A DNA stretch of 45,760 bases, taken from 2-02-FULL-55-14 sp964581115 (GTDB taxonomy: Bacteria > Bacteroidota > Ignavibacteria > UBA10030). The position numbers were made by a program, and so were the translations under genes. A model generated the notes under the pieces. The model was not told where the DNA came from, did no database searches, and was given only the letters and a program-made list of their open reading frames with translations. Numbering within the stretch: position 1 is the stretch's first letter; the number at the start of each line of letters is the position of its first letter. Below, piece after piece: positions 26,904 through 34,047 of this stretch. Location of the stretch: positions 1 through 45,760 of the forward strand of contig CAZOMY010000022.1 of assembly GCA_964581115.1 (NCBI GenBank), given 5' to 3'.

Positions 26904-29039
26904 TCAGAAGGAGAAACCTAGCGTTGCCGACAATCTCCAGTCCTCCGGAGAACGGGCGATCGTTCCCGACGCAAGATAGGGTGAGCCCACGGCGCGCACC
27001 CATCCCCCGGCCCCGATCGACGAGTGCCAACGGCGGGAGGTCTCTCCACGCACGAACACCCGCCCGGTCTCGGCGAACAGGATGAAGCCCGTCTCCTGTT
27101 TCCAGATGAATGGAATGGTCCACGCGGGGATCCGGAACTCGATGCCTGCGATGGCTGAGGCATCGCCGCGGAAGCGTTCCCGTTCGTATCCGCGCAGCGA
27201 ATGACTGCCGCCGATCGCAGGCGCCTCGAACCATGGGGGCGATCCGTTGAAGGTCTCGGCTGTCAGCCGTGAGACGATAACGGCGGCTGTTTCCGGTAAG
27301 GCGAAATGCCATTGCGCGTCGACCGAAGCACGTAGATACGCCGACCGGTTCTGCAGAAAGGCGGGGGTCGCTTCGACGGTCGCGCCGAGAACGACGGCGT
27401 CGGCGGGCAGGAGTGCGTTGGCCCGCGAATCGTGCACGACCGAGACCCCGGCCGTGACGAAGTTGAGCGAACGAGCAGCACCCGACGACATGAGTGAGTC
27501 GACCACTGACCCACGGTCGGCTCGCACGGTCGAAGAAGCGACGCGCACGTGCAATCCAGCCGCCCACGACAACCCGAGGGGGAATTCGATCCCGCCGGTC
27601 AGCTCAACGTTGCGACGACGACCTTCGAATCGGCGAACGTCGGCTTCCGATACAGCCCCGGCAGTCTCATTGCCGATACCGAAGAACTTCGTCATGTCGG
27701 CCTGGGCAAATCGCAGTCCCGCCCGGAGCCCGACCCCCCGCCACCACTCGCGGTCCTCGTATTCCAGCTGCGCCCGTATGCCCAGTGTCGAAGAAGCAAG
27801 ACCCGCCAGTGCCGTCGTCCGCTGGGCGTATGGCGAAAGTCCGAATCCGTACGTCGTCGTGACCGGACCACCTCCGACGAACAGGCCGTCGTCCGAGTCC
27901 AGGTCCAGCCACGGCTCGAACGTCGTCTCCCGGCCCCAGTCCCTCTCATCGATGGAAGGTCGGACCGTGACGCGGTGAACTGTCAGTCCGAACGGCGTCG
28001 CGGAACGCCACGTAGCAGACGCCGTGGCGCGAGACAGTACGACGGTCGGGCTTTCTCCGATCACCTCGATCGGAATGCGTGAAACGGGCCCTTCGATGGT
28101 GAGGATGTCGTCGCCCCGTCCAAGCATGATCCGGAGGTCCCGAGTCCGGGCCGAATGGAATTGCAACTCTTCGCGAAAGGCGAGAGGATCTCGTGGCCCG
28201 ATGGTCACGAAGAGGAGATGTCCTTGTCGAACTCGGATCGAGACCGAATCGTCGCCGTCGGTACCGTGGAGGGCGACCCACCGATCGATTGTGCGATGCA
28301 GGTCCTCCGACGCCGAAACCAGCGTTTCGGCTCTTCGTCGGAGCGCCGCCGAGACCTCGGCGTCCTGCACGGTCGGGCCCGGCGCAAGAAGACTCACGTC
28401 TTCGACGAGCCGGCGCTGCATGCGCAGCGTGACAGAATCCCACCGGGAAGGGGGGAGATGTCCAAGCAGCCGCCGGTCGAGCAGGCGCAGACCTGTCGAA
28501 GCGCGTTCGGCGGAGGGATACTCGGCCGAGAAGTCGGTCATTGACTCCGAGGCCAACAGCACCGCCTTCGGGATCATTCCGCGAAACATCGGCATCGGAT
28601 TGCGGTACGGAGCAGATACCGGTTGCCACGTTGACCGGATGGCGTCTCGCTCCCAGCGGAGATCTGAAGGTCGTCGGCTCCAATCGCCAATGAACAGGTC
28701 GAACAGACGAAGCCGCAGATAAGCATCGAGGTCGACGCCCGGTTCGTACGAAGTGGTGATCGAGTCGATGAACGCTTCGGTACCGATCGAGGCGACGGAC
28801 GGTTGAGTTCGAAGTCCGACGCGACGCGCAAATTCTGCAGCGATCTCCCGGCCGCGATCGTAGCGAACGGATCGCAGGTCGTCGATCACGAATGAAGGAA
28901 GAAGAGGGCGCAGCGACGGTTCGAGATGATCGTCGATTGTGTCCGGCAGGACCTGGCTGAACGTTGTCGACACGGCCACAAGCGCCACGATAACGCAGGA
29001 CCTCAGTCTTCGGAAGGTGAGGCGGGGCCACCGTGTCAC
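26904..29039 (-). CDS. BamA/TamA-like outer membrane barrel protein
   Basis: 711-residue exported protein. The signal peptide (CVIVALVAVSTTFSQ) ends near residue 28. About 330 residues of periplasmic or surface sequence follow that do not look like clear POTRA repeats. The C-terminal part is a surface-antigen type barrel: IGGSHSLRGYERERFRGD holds the RGY motif of the Omp85 family, and the protein ends in LSATLGFSF with the terminal phenylalanine. It may secrete or insert a partner. It overlaps the Acg-type nitroreductase gene by four bases and is 13 bases before the MOSC gene. Confidence 0.75.
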   Translation of the reverse strand: MTRWPRLTFRRLRSCVIVALVAVSTTFSQVLPDTIDDHLEPSLRPLLPSFVIDDLRSVRYDRGREIAAEFARRVGLRTQPSVASIGTEAFIDSITTSYEPGVDLDAYLRLRLFDLFIGDWSRRPSDLRWERDAIRSTWQPVSAPYRNPMPMFRGMIPKAVLLASESMTDFSAEYPSAERASTGLRLLDRRLLGHLPPSRWDSVTLRMQRRLVEDVSLLAPGPTVQDAEVSAALRRRAETLVSASEDLHRTIDRWVALHGTDGDDSVSIRVRQGHLLFVTIGPRDPLAFREELQFHSARTRDLRIMLGRGDDILTIEGPVSRIPIEVIGESPTVVLSRATASATWRSATPFGLTVHRVTVRPSIDERDWGRETTFEPWLDLDSDDGLFVGGGPVTTTYGFGLSPYAQRTTALAGLASSTLGIRAQLEYEDREWWRGVGLRAGLRFAQADMTKFFGIGNETAGAVSEADVRRFEGRRRNVELTGGIEFPLGLSWAAGLHVRVASSTVRADRGSVVDSLMSSGAARSLNFVTAGVSVVHDSRANALLPADAVVLGATVEATPAFLQNRSAYLRASVDAQWHFALPETAAVIVSRLTAETFNGSPPWFEAPAIGGSHSLRGYERERFRGDASAIAGIEFRIPAWTIPFIWKQETGFILFAETGRVFVRGETSRRWHSSIGAGGWVRAVGSPYLASGTIARSPEDWRLSATLGFSF

Positions 29040-30157
29040 AGCTGGACCACCTCGAACAACGTGCGACGGGGGGATGGAGGTGTCGGCTCGGCGAACCCGA
29101 TGCGGAACAGAACGTGAGGAACGCGGTCGCGCGGAACGAGTCCCACGGGTAGCGTCATGCGTCCTGCCAGCGGTGCGCTCAGCGGTTGAAAGGCGATGCC
29201 GAGCGACGTCGCGGCGAGATGGAGTCGCATGAGCGCGGCCCCGGCGGCCAACTCGGCGAGCCGTCCGTGCGACGTCGTCGAGATGAGGCCGAAGGCCTGG
29301 GCCGACTCGGCCTGTCGCCGTGTCAATTCGAACAGCCGTTCCTTCATTCCGCCGCTGGAGATGCTTGCTCGCGATCGGACAAGACGCTCATACCACGCGG
29401 ACCAGTGAGACAATCCGAGCTGGTCGAGCGTTATGCCGTCTCTGGTGGCGTCGGTCTCGTCATCCGACCATCGAAAGGTGGCGACGGTTTCGCGGTACTG
29501 CTCCGGGTCATCGAGAGACGAAGCCGTGGCCTCGACCACCGCGTCCACGATCGATCGGCGGGAGTCGGGCGCTGTGAACCAGTCAACGACGGTGTTGGGG
29601 GAGACGGCCGACGTCAGCCGGTCGAGTGCCGTTGACGGAATCGCATCGTCTCTGAAAGGCCGGCGATTGGTCCTCCGCCGGGTCAACTGATCCGTGAGGG
29701 GATCGCGCGCATCGCCCGGGCTGAGGTCCACGCGTGCGACCGGCGCGCCGAACTGGTCCGCTTCCGAAGGTTCGCCAAAGGGGAAGGGCGTGACGCTGGC
29801 GGCGAGGTTGAAAGCGCCGGCTGCAAGCCGTAGCGTCTCAACGAACGCGCCGTGCGATAGGAACGTCTGATGCAGGTCGGGGTCGGTATGAGGCAGAAAC
29901 CGGTGAGGTTCGAGGGCGACCAGGATGCCGGGATGTTTCAACGACACCCACCATGGCTGAAGGTTGCCGAAACTCGGGGCGAGCAGACCGTACGACACGA
30001 TCCGCAGACGCACGTCCTCGTCCGCAAGCGCGGGAGAAGGCCCGGACCACGCTTGAAACGCGGTTGATGGGGCCTTCTGGCAGCCGGCTACGGGCGGATG
30101 GACAACGAGGGCCACGCCCCCGGCGGTCAGTACGCGGACGAAGGTTCGGCGATGCAT
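29036..30157 (-). CDS. Acg-type nitroreductase-family protein with Tat-like leader
   Basis: 373-residue protein related to the FMN-binding nitroreductase fold of the Acg family. The N-terminus MHRRTFVRVLTAGGVALVV is a twin-arginine-like leader followed by a cysteine (VAGC), so an exported lipoprotein is possible. LAPSFGNLQPWWVSL is the family start, and the TRRRTNRRPF segment (nitroreductase RRS-type region) and DRVPHVLFRIGFAEP at the end are characteristic. Acg proteins lack standard redox activity and may sequester flavin. An exported, cofactor-folded version would fit Tat export. It sits 45 bases downstream of the SulP gene. Confidence 0.75.
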   Translation of the reverse strand: MHRRTFVRVLTAGGVALVVHPPVAGCQKAPSTAFQAWSGPSPALADEDVRLRIVSYGLLAPSFGNLQPWWVSLKHPGILVALEPHRFLPHTDPDLHQTFLSHGAFVETLRLAAGAFNLAASVTPFPFGEPSEADQFGAPVARVDLSPGDARDPLTDQLTRRRTNRRPFRDDAIPSTALDRLTSAVSPNTVVDWFTAPDSRRSIVDAVVEATASSLDDPEQYRETVATFRWSDDETDATRDGITLDQLGLSHWSAWYERLVRSRASISSGGMKERLFELTRRQAESAQAFGLISTTSHGRLAELAAGAALMRLHLAATSLGIAFQPLSAPLAGRMTLPVGLVPRDRVPHVLFRIGFAEPTPPSPRRTLFEVVQL

Positions 30158-30202
30158 GGATGGCCGTCGGTCACGTCAACATAGAGCAAGCTTCAGCAAG
30201 AA

Positions 30203-31912
30203 TCAACCGACGGAGGCGGGGCGTCTTTTCGCTTCGAGGATAGCGCCTGCGCGCACCAGAGCCTCGTCGATGTTCCCAACGACATTCTCTTCGCCGATGA
30301 CGTCCAGCAGGCCGGATCGCTGCAGGGCGATCAGCGGTTGCGAATGAATGCCTGAAATGACGACCGTCGTCCCCTGACGGGTCGATTGCCGGTGGAGGTC
30401 TTCTAGAGCGCGAATCCCCGATGCATCGACGGAGAGGACATTTCGCATCCGAAGAATGAGGACCACGGGCGCCGGCTCGACCAGCCGCATGGCGTCCTTG
30501 AACTGTTCGATGACGCCAAAGAACAGCGTACCCTGGATCTCGAACACCTCCACGCCGGAGGGAACGGAACGACCCAACAGGGCCCCCTTATCCTCTTCGT
30601 CGTCCGGGTCGGACGTTCGAAGGTCCTTGGTAATGGACCCGATCTGCGTGGCGTCGGACATGCGCTGCAGGAAGAGGAACGCCGCGAGAACGACGCCGAC
30701 CTGGATAGCTACCGTCAGGTCGATGACGACCGTAAGCAGGAACGTCGAAAGCAGAACGGCCACATCGCCCTTCGGGCTCCTGAGCATCTGAACGAATGAA
30801 CGCCATTCACTCATGTGATACGCGACGACGATCAGGATGGCCGCGAGGACCGGCATCGGGATCATCGAAGCCCATGAACCGAACAGCAACATGATGAGCA
30901 GCAGCACGACGGCATGGACGAGCGCCGAGACGGGGGTGCGACCGCCGTTGCGGATGTTCGTCGCCGTGCGCGCAATGGCGCCCGTGGCTGGAATGCCGTT
31001 GAACATGGGGACGATGATGTTGGCCGTTCCGATGGCGATGAGTTCGGTGTTTGGACGATGACGTGTCCCCATCATTCCGTCGGCCACGACGGCCGAGAGC
31101 AGCGATTCCAGGGCGGCGAGCAACGCTATTGTGATGGCGGGCGAGAACATGACTTTGAAGAGGTCCCAACTCATCGGACGCAACTGCAGGTCGGGAAGAT
31201 GATTAGGCACATCGCCGAAGCGGCTGCCGACCGTGGCGACCGGAAGATCGAACAGATGGACGGCCGCGGTCAGCACAACGATCGCCACGATCGAACCGGG
31301 AACGCGATGCGTTACTCGGGGCCAGAGCGTGAGGATCACGAGCGCGGCAGCCCCGACCGCCAGTGCGGGGAGAGAGATCTCGGTCAGCGCGGTGCCGTAG
31401 ATGATCCACTGATCGACGGCGTGCGATGGAAGCGAATCGATCGGCAGGCCCAGCAGATCACGCACCTGTCCGGAAGCGATGATGAGCGCAATGCCGCCGG
31501 TGAACCCGACGGTCACGGGGTAGGGGATGAATTTCAGCAGTACGCCCATGCGGGCGATGCCCATGATGACCAGCAGAATGCCGGCGATGAGCGTCGCGAT
31601 CGCCAACCCTTCATAACCGTACTGCTGGATGACCCCGTAAATGATGACGATGAATGCCCCCGTAGGGCCGCTCACCTGCGTCCGGCTCCCCGAGAGAAGG
31701 GCGGCGATCCCTCCGGCGATGATCGCGGTCGTCAGCCCTTGAGCTGGATTGACCCCGCTGGCGATGGCGAAGGCGATGGCGAGAGGCAAGGCGACGATCG
31801 CGACGATGATGCCGGCCGTGAGGTCGGACCAGAAGACGGGAAGCGTGTATCCTTCCTTGAAGACCGTGATGAGCTTTGGATGAAAGATCTGTCGCAGCGT
31901 GGACCGGTTCAT
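30203..31912 (-). CDS. SulP-family anion transporter with STAS domain
   Basis: 569-residue inner membrane carrier for sulfate, bicarbonate or related anions. The N-terminal domain has about 12-14 hydrophobic segments, including PLAIAFAIASGVNPAQGL and the SGPTGAF motif of the substrate site. The cytoplasmic STAS domain (from about residue 450) includes LRMRNVLSVDASGIRALEDL. Both parts are complete. No carbonic anhydrase or sulfate-assimilation gene is adjacent, so the substrate remains open. Confidence 0.9.
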   Translation of the reverse strand: MNRSTLRQIFHPKLITVFKEGYTLPVFWSDLTAGIIVAIVALPLAIAFAIASGVNPAQGLTTAIIAGGIAALLSGSRTQVSGPTGAFIVIIYGVIQQYGYEGLAIATLIAGILLVIMGIARMGVLLKFIPYPVTVGFTGGIALIIASGQVRDLLGLPIDSLPSHAVDQWIIYGTALTEISLPALAVGAAALVILTLWPRVTHRVPGSIVAIVVLTAAVHLFDLPVATVGSRFGDVPNHLPDLQLRPMSWDLFKVMFSPAITIALLAALESLLSAVVADGMMGTRHRPNTELIAIGTANIIVPMFNGIPATGAIARTATNIRNGGRTPVSALVHAVVLLLIMLLFGSWASMIPMPVLAAILIVVAYHMSEWRSFVQMLRSPKGDVAVLLSTFLLTVVIDLTVAIQVGVVLAAFLFLQRMSDATQIGSITKDLRTSDPDDEEDKGALLGRSVPSGVEVFEIQGTLFFGVIEQFKDAMRLVEPAPVVLILRMRNVLSVDASGIRALEDLHRQSTRQGTTVVISGIHSQPLIALQRSGLLDVIGEENVVGNIDEALVRAGAILEAKRRPASVG

Positions 31913-31933
31913 GGGGAGGCGGTGATTGAGCGA

Positions 31934-32359
31934 TCAAGGTCGTGCGGACTGCGTCCGCGACGACCACCAAACGGCGTACATGAAGACCGCTTGCAGTGGG
32001 AGCCGGAACAGAAGTCCGACGGTCGTTGACGACCAGCCGTTCTGAGCCAGCGCTTCCGCGAACATATGAACATTCGCCGGAAAGATGGCGACGAGCAAGA
32101 GCAAGAGCCCGCGCATGGCCCAGAGACGCAGTGCCGGCACGAAAAGGCCGATCCCTCCGACGATCTCGGCCGCGCCGGTGCCATACAGCATGAAGTGCGG
32201 GAACGGCACCCATGGAGGCATCTGGTTTGCAAGGTACCATTCGGGCGTCACGAAGTGATTGGCACCAGCCGCGATGAAAAAGAGAGCGAACCCGATCCGG
32301 ACCGCTTCGCGCGGCCTCGATAGGCGTTCAGCCGATGGAGGTGGAGGCGATTGGGTCAT
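31934..32359 (-). CDS. DoxX-family membrane protein
   Basis: 141-residue inner membrane protein with four hydrophobic segments. AVRIGFALFFIAAGANHFVTPEWY followed by GTGAAEIVGGIGLFVP is the DoxX/MauE-like signature (quoted in part). The ATG at 32359 has no Shine-Dalgarno but overlaps the stop of a small upstream ORF (ATGA), which would explain its translation. It is the first recognisable gene of the long minus-strand run and lies 21 bases before SulP. Confidence 0.83.
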   Translation of the reverse strand: MTQSPPPPSAERLSRPREAVRIGFALFFIAAGANHFVTPEWYLANQMPPWVPFPHFMLYGTGAAEIVGGIGLFVPALRLWAMRGLLLLLVAIFPANVHMFAEALAQNGWSSTTVGLLFRLPLQAVFMYAVWWSSRTQSARP

Positions 32360-32469
32360 TGGAAGAAGAAAGCCATGCCGATGATGTCCACGGATATGAC
32401 GAGTTGACGTCCGCGCACTTTCGCCGCGACCAATGCGCTGTCGAGCAGGCGGCGCCTCGATGAGATCAA
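32356..32469 (-). CDS. Candidate 37-residue small protein, TTG start, coupled to DoxX
   Basis: Not previously obvious because of its length and start codon. AGGAG lies seven bases before the TTG at 32469. The product has a basic N-terminus (ISSRRRLLDSALVAAKVRGR) and a hydrophobic tail (LVISVDIIGMAFFF), and stops with TGA overlapping the DoxX ATG. The Shine-Dalgarno plus four-base overlap argue for real translation. It could be a small membrane protein or a leader peptide that drives DoxX translation. No family recognised. Confidence 0.42.
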   Translation of the reverse strand: MISSRRRLLDSALVAAKVRGRQLVISVDIIGMAFFFQ

Positions 32470-32574
32470 GATACCGCTCCTCTCCGCTCAAGGCGTCCAA
32501 GCATGCATACAGGCCTCCGAGGGGTCGTTCCTAGGTGGGAAGGATCAAGACGCCATTCTCAGTACTTCGCATTA

Positions 32575-32603
32575 TTGAGAATGAGATGAATCTTCGCTAA
32601 AAT
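32575..32603 (+). promoter_or_regulatory. Sigma70-like promoter of the PAS-UbiA gene
   Basis: TTGAGA (32575-32580), 17 bases, TAAAAT (32598-32603), in an AT-rich patch 47 bases before the ATG. Five of six bases match the consensus in each box. AAGGAAAC lies before the start codon. Confidence 0.6.
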
Positions 32604-32649
32604 ATAAGTATTAGTTCGTCCATCAGCACATTTTTTAAGGAAACTTCAT

Positions 32650-33909
32650 ATGAAGAGCACGATCACCTGCGACATGGAAGGCGTCATTGAGACCTTCAAC
32701 GAGGGTGCGCAGGAGGTCTTTGGGTATGCGGCCGACGAGGTTGTCGGCAAAAAGCGCGTTTCGCTCTTTTCGCCCGGATTGATCGTCCTCCAGAATGTGG
32801 AGGGCTGGCTGAAGTCGGCCCGTGAGCAGAAGGAGTACATCGGCGAGACCGTCTTTGTTCGTAAAGACGGGTCCACATTCCCCGCGAAGATCCGGATCAC
32901 GCCGACCTTCAAGAACGGCCAGCAGATCGGCTATTGCGGAGTCACGGAGCCGATCGACAAGCCTGTGAACGTGCAAATCAAGTGGACGACAAACTTGATC
33001 AAGTGGCTCGTCATCACGCGGGCGCCGTTCCTATCGGCCGCGCTCATGCCGGTCTTCATCGGCGGCGCCTTCGCCGCGGCGCTGATCGGCGAAGGGGCCT
33101 TCCCGTCGCTCAATTATACTCTCACTGTCATCGGTGTCTGTCTGCTTCACCTCGCTTCGAATGTCTACAACGACTACTTTGACTGGAAGAGCGGAACGGA
33201 CCAGGCGAACGCGAGCTACTTCCTGAAGTACAGCGGCGGGAGTCGGTCGATCGAACTCGGCCTCACCGACCTTTCTGGCACTCTGCGTATTGCCAACGGT
33301 CTGCTGGCGGCGTCGGTTGCTATCGGACTGTATCTGACATGGCAGGTCGGATGGGGAGTGTTGCTCTATGGATTGATCGGCGCTGCCCTCGGCTACTTCT
33401 ATACGGCGCCTCCGGTTCGGCTCGTTGCCCGCAGGGGTCTTGGTGAGATCGCGATCGGTCTGGCGTTCGGCCCGCTCATTACGGCCGGCACGGCCTACGT
33501 CATCACGGGGGCGTTCGACCCGACCTGGACAACATTCCTCATCGGCATTCCCGTGGGATTGCTGACGGCCAACATTCTCATTATCAACCAGATCCCCGAT
33601 CTCGAGGCGGACAGGTCGACGGGCAAGAACCATCTGGTGGTGACGCTCGGCCGTGAGAAGACGCCTTGGTTGTACGGCGGTACGCTGTTGCTCTCCACGT
33701 TGATCCACGGATGGCTGGTATTGACGCTACCGATGGCCTCCGCGCTCTGGTGGGTGCCGTTCGGCATGTCGGTCGTCTACGGCGCCTACATCATTCGCTA
33801 CATGGTCCGCAACCTGAACAAACGCGAGCTCGTCCATGCGAACGTCCAGACGATCATCCTAAACGTCGCCTACGGCGCCGCCTTCGCGGCCATCATTGCA
33901 TTCTTCTAG
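32650..33909 (+). CDS. PAS domain-UbiA prenyltransferase fusion (MenA-like)
   Basis: 419 residues. Residues about 1-100 form a PAS domain (MEGVIETFNEGAQEVFGYAA, then GETVFVRKDGSTFPAKIRIT). The rest is a UbiA-superfamily aromatic prenyltransferase with about eight or nine membrane segments. Its first aspartate-rich motif is NDYFDWKSGTD (174-184) and the second is IPDLEADRSTGKNHL (315-329), the Mg-diphosphate sites. The closest type is 1,4-dihydroxy-2-naphthoate prenyltransferase, so menaquinone synthesis is likely. Other quinone or lipid targets are possible. A sensory domain on a quinone enzyme suggests feedback by redox state or a ligand. The PAS domain is in frame and continuous with the enzyme. 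Confidence 0.87.
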   Translation: MKSTITCDMEGVIETFNEGAQEVFGYAADEVVGKKRVSLFSPGLIVLQNVEGWLKSAREQKEYIGETVFVRKDGSTFPAKIRITPTFKNGQQIGYCGVTEPIDKPVNVQIKWTTNLIKWLVITRAPFLSAALMPVFIGGAFAAALIGEGAFPSLNYTLTVIGVCLLHLASNVYNDYFDWKSGTDQANASYFLKYSGGSRSIELGLTDLSGTLRIANGLLAASVAIGLYLTWQVGWGVLLYGLIGAALGYFYTAPPVRLVARRGLGEIAIGLAFGPLITAGTAYVITGAFDPTWTTFLIGIPVGLLTANILIINQIPDLEADRSTGKNHLVVTLGREKTPWLYGGTLLLSTLIHGWLVLTLPMASALWWVPFGMSVVYGAYIIRYMVRNLNKRELVHANVQTIILNVAYGAAFAAIIAFF

Positions 33910-33934
33910 AGAACGAAAAAGCAGACCTACCCAA

Positions 33935-33991
33935 AAGTCGCTGAGTCGCAAGGGAGCATTTTAACTGGTCTGTGCCTTTGCGCCTTTGCAG
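33935..33991. repeat. CTTTGCG-type inverted repeat
   Basis: GTCGCTGAGTCGCAAGGG on the left and TGTGCCTTTGCGCCTTTGCA on the right are degenerate reverse complements. This is the same family as the other CTTTGCG/CTCTGTG repeats and sits directly after the PAS-UbiA stop, before the terminator. Confidence 0.5.
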
Positions 33992-34010
33992 AAACATCCT
34001 TCTTCACAAG

Positions 34011-34036
34011 AGGCCCCTATTGGGGCCTTTTGTGTT
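34011..34036 (+). terminator. Rho-independent terminator after PAS-UbiA gene
   Basis: AGGCCCC (34011-34017), a four-base loop, GGGGCCT (34022-34028) and then TTTTGTGTTT. It lies between the convergent PAS-UbiA gene and the lamin-tail protein gene and fits termination of the plus-strand transcript. Confidence 0.8.
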
Positions 34037-34047
34037 TCACGTCCCGC

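Noticed and set aside
27946..29031. 361-residue open frame on the minus strand in another frame of the barrel protein
   Set aside because: Shadow of the Omp85-like gene. The true frame has the signal peptide, RGY motif and terminal Phe.
30914..32029. 371-residue open frame on the plus strand
   Set aside because: Antisense to the SulP transporter, very rich in D, R, H and E, no motif.
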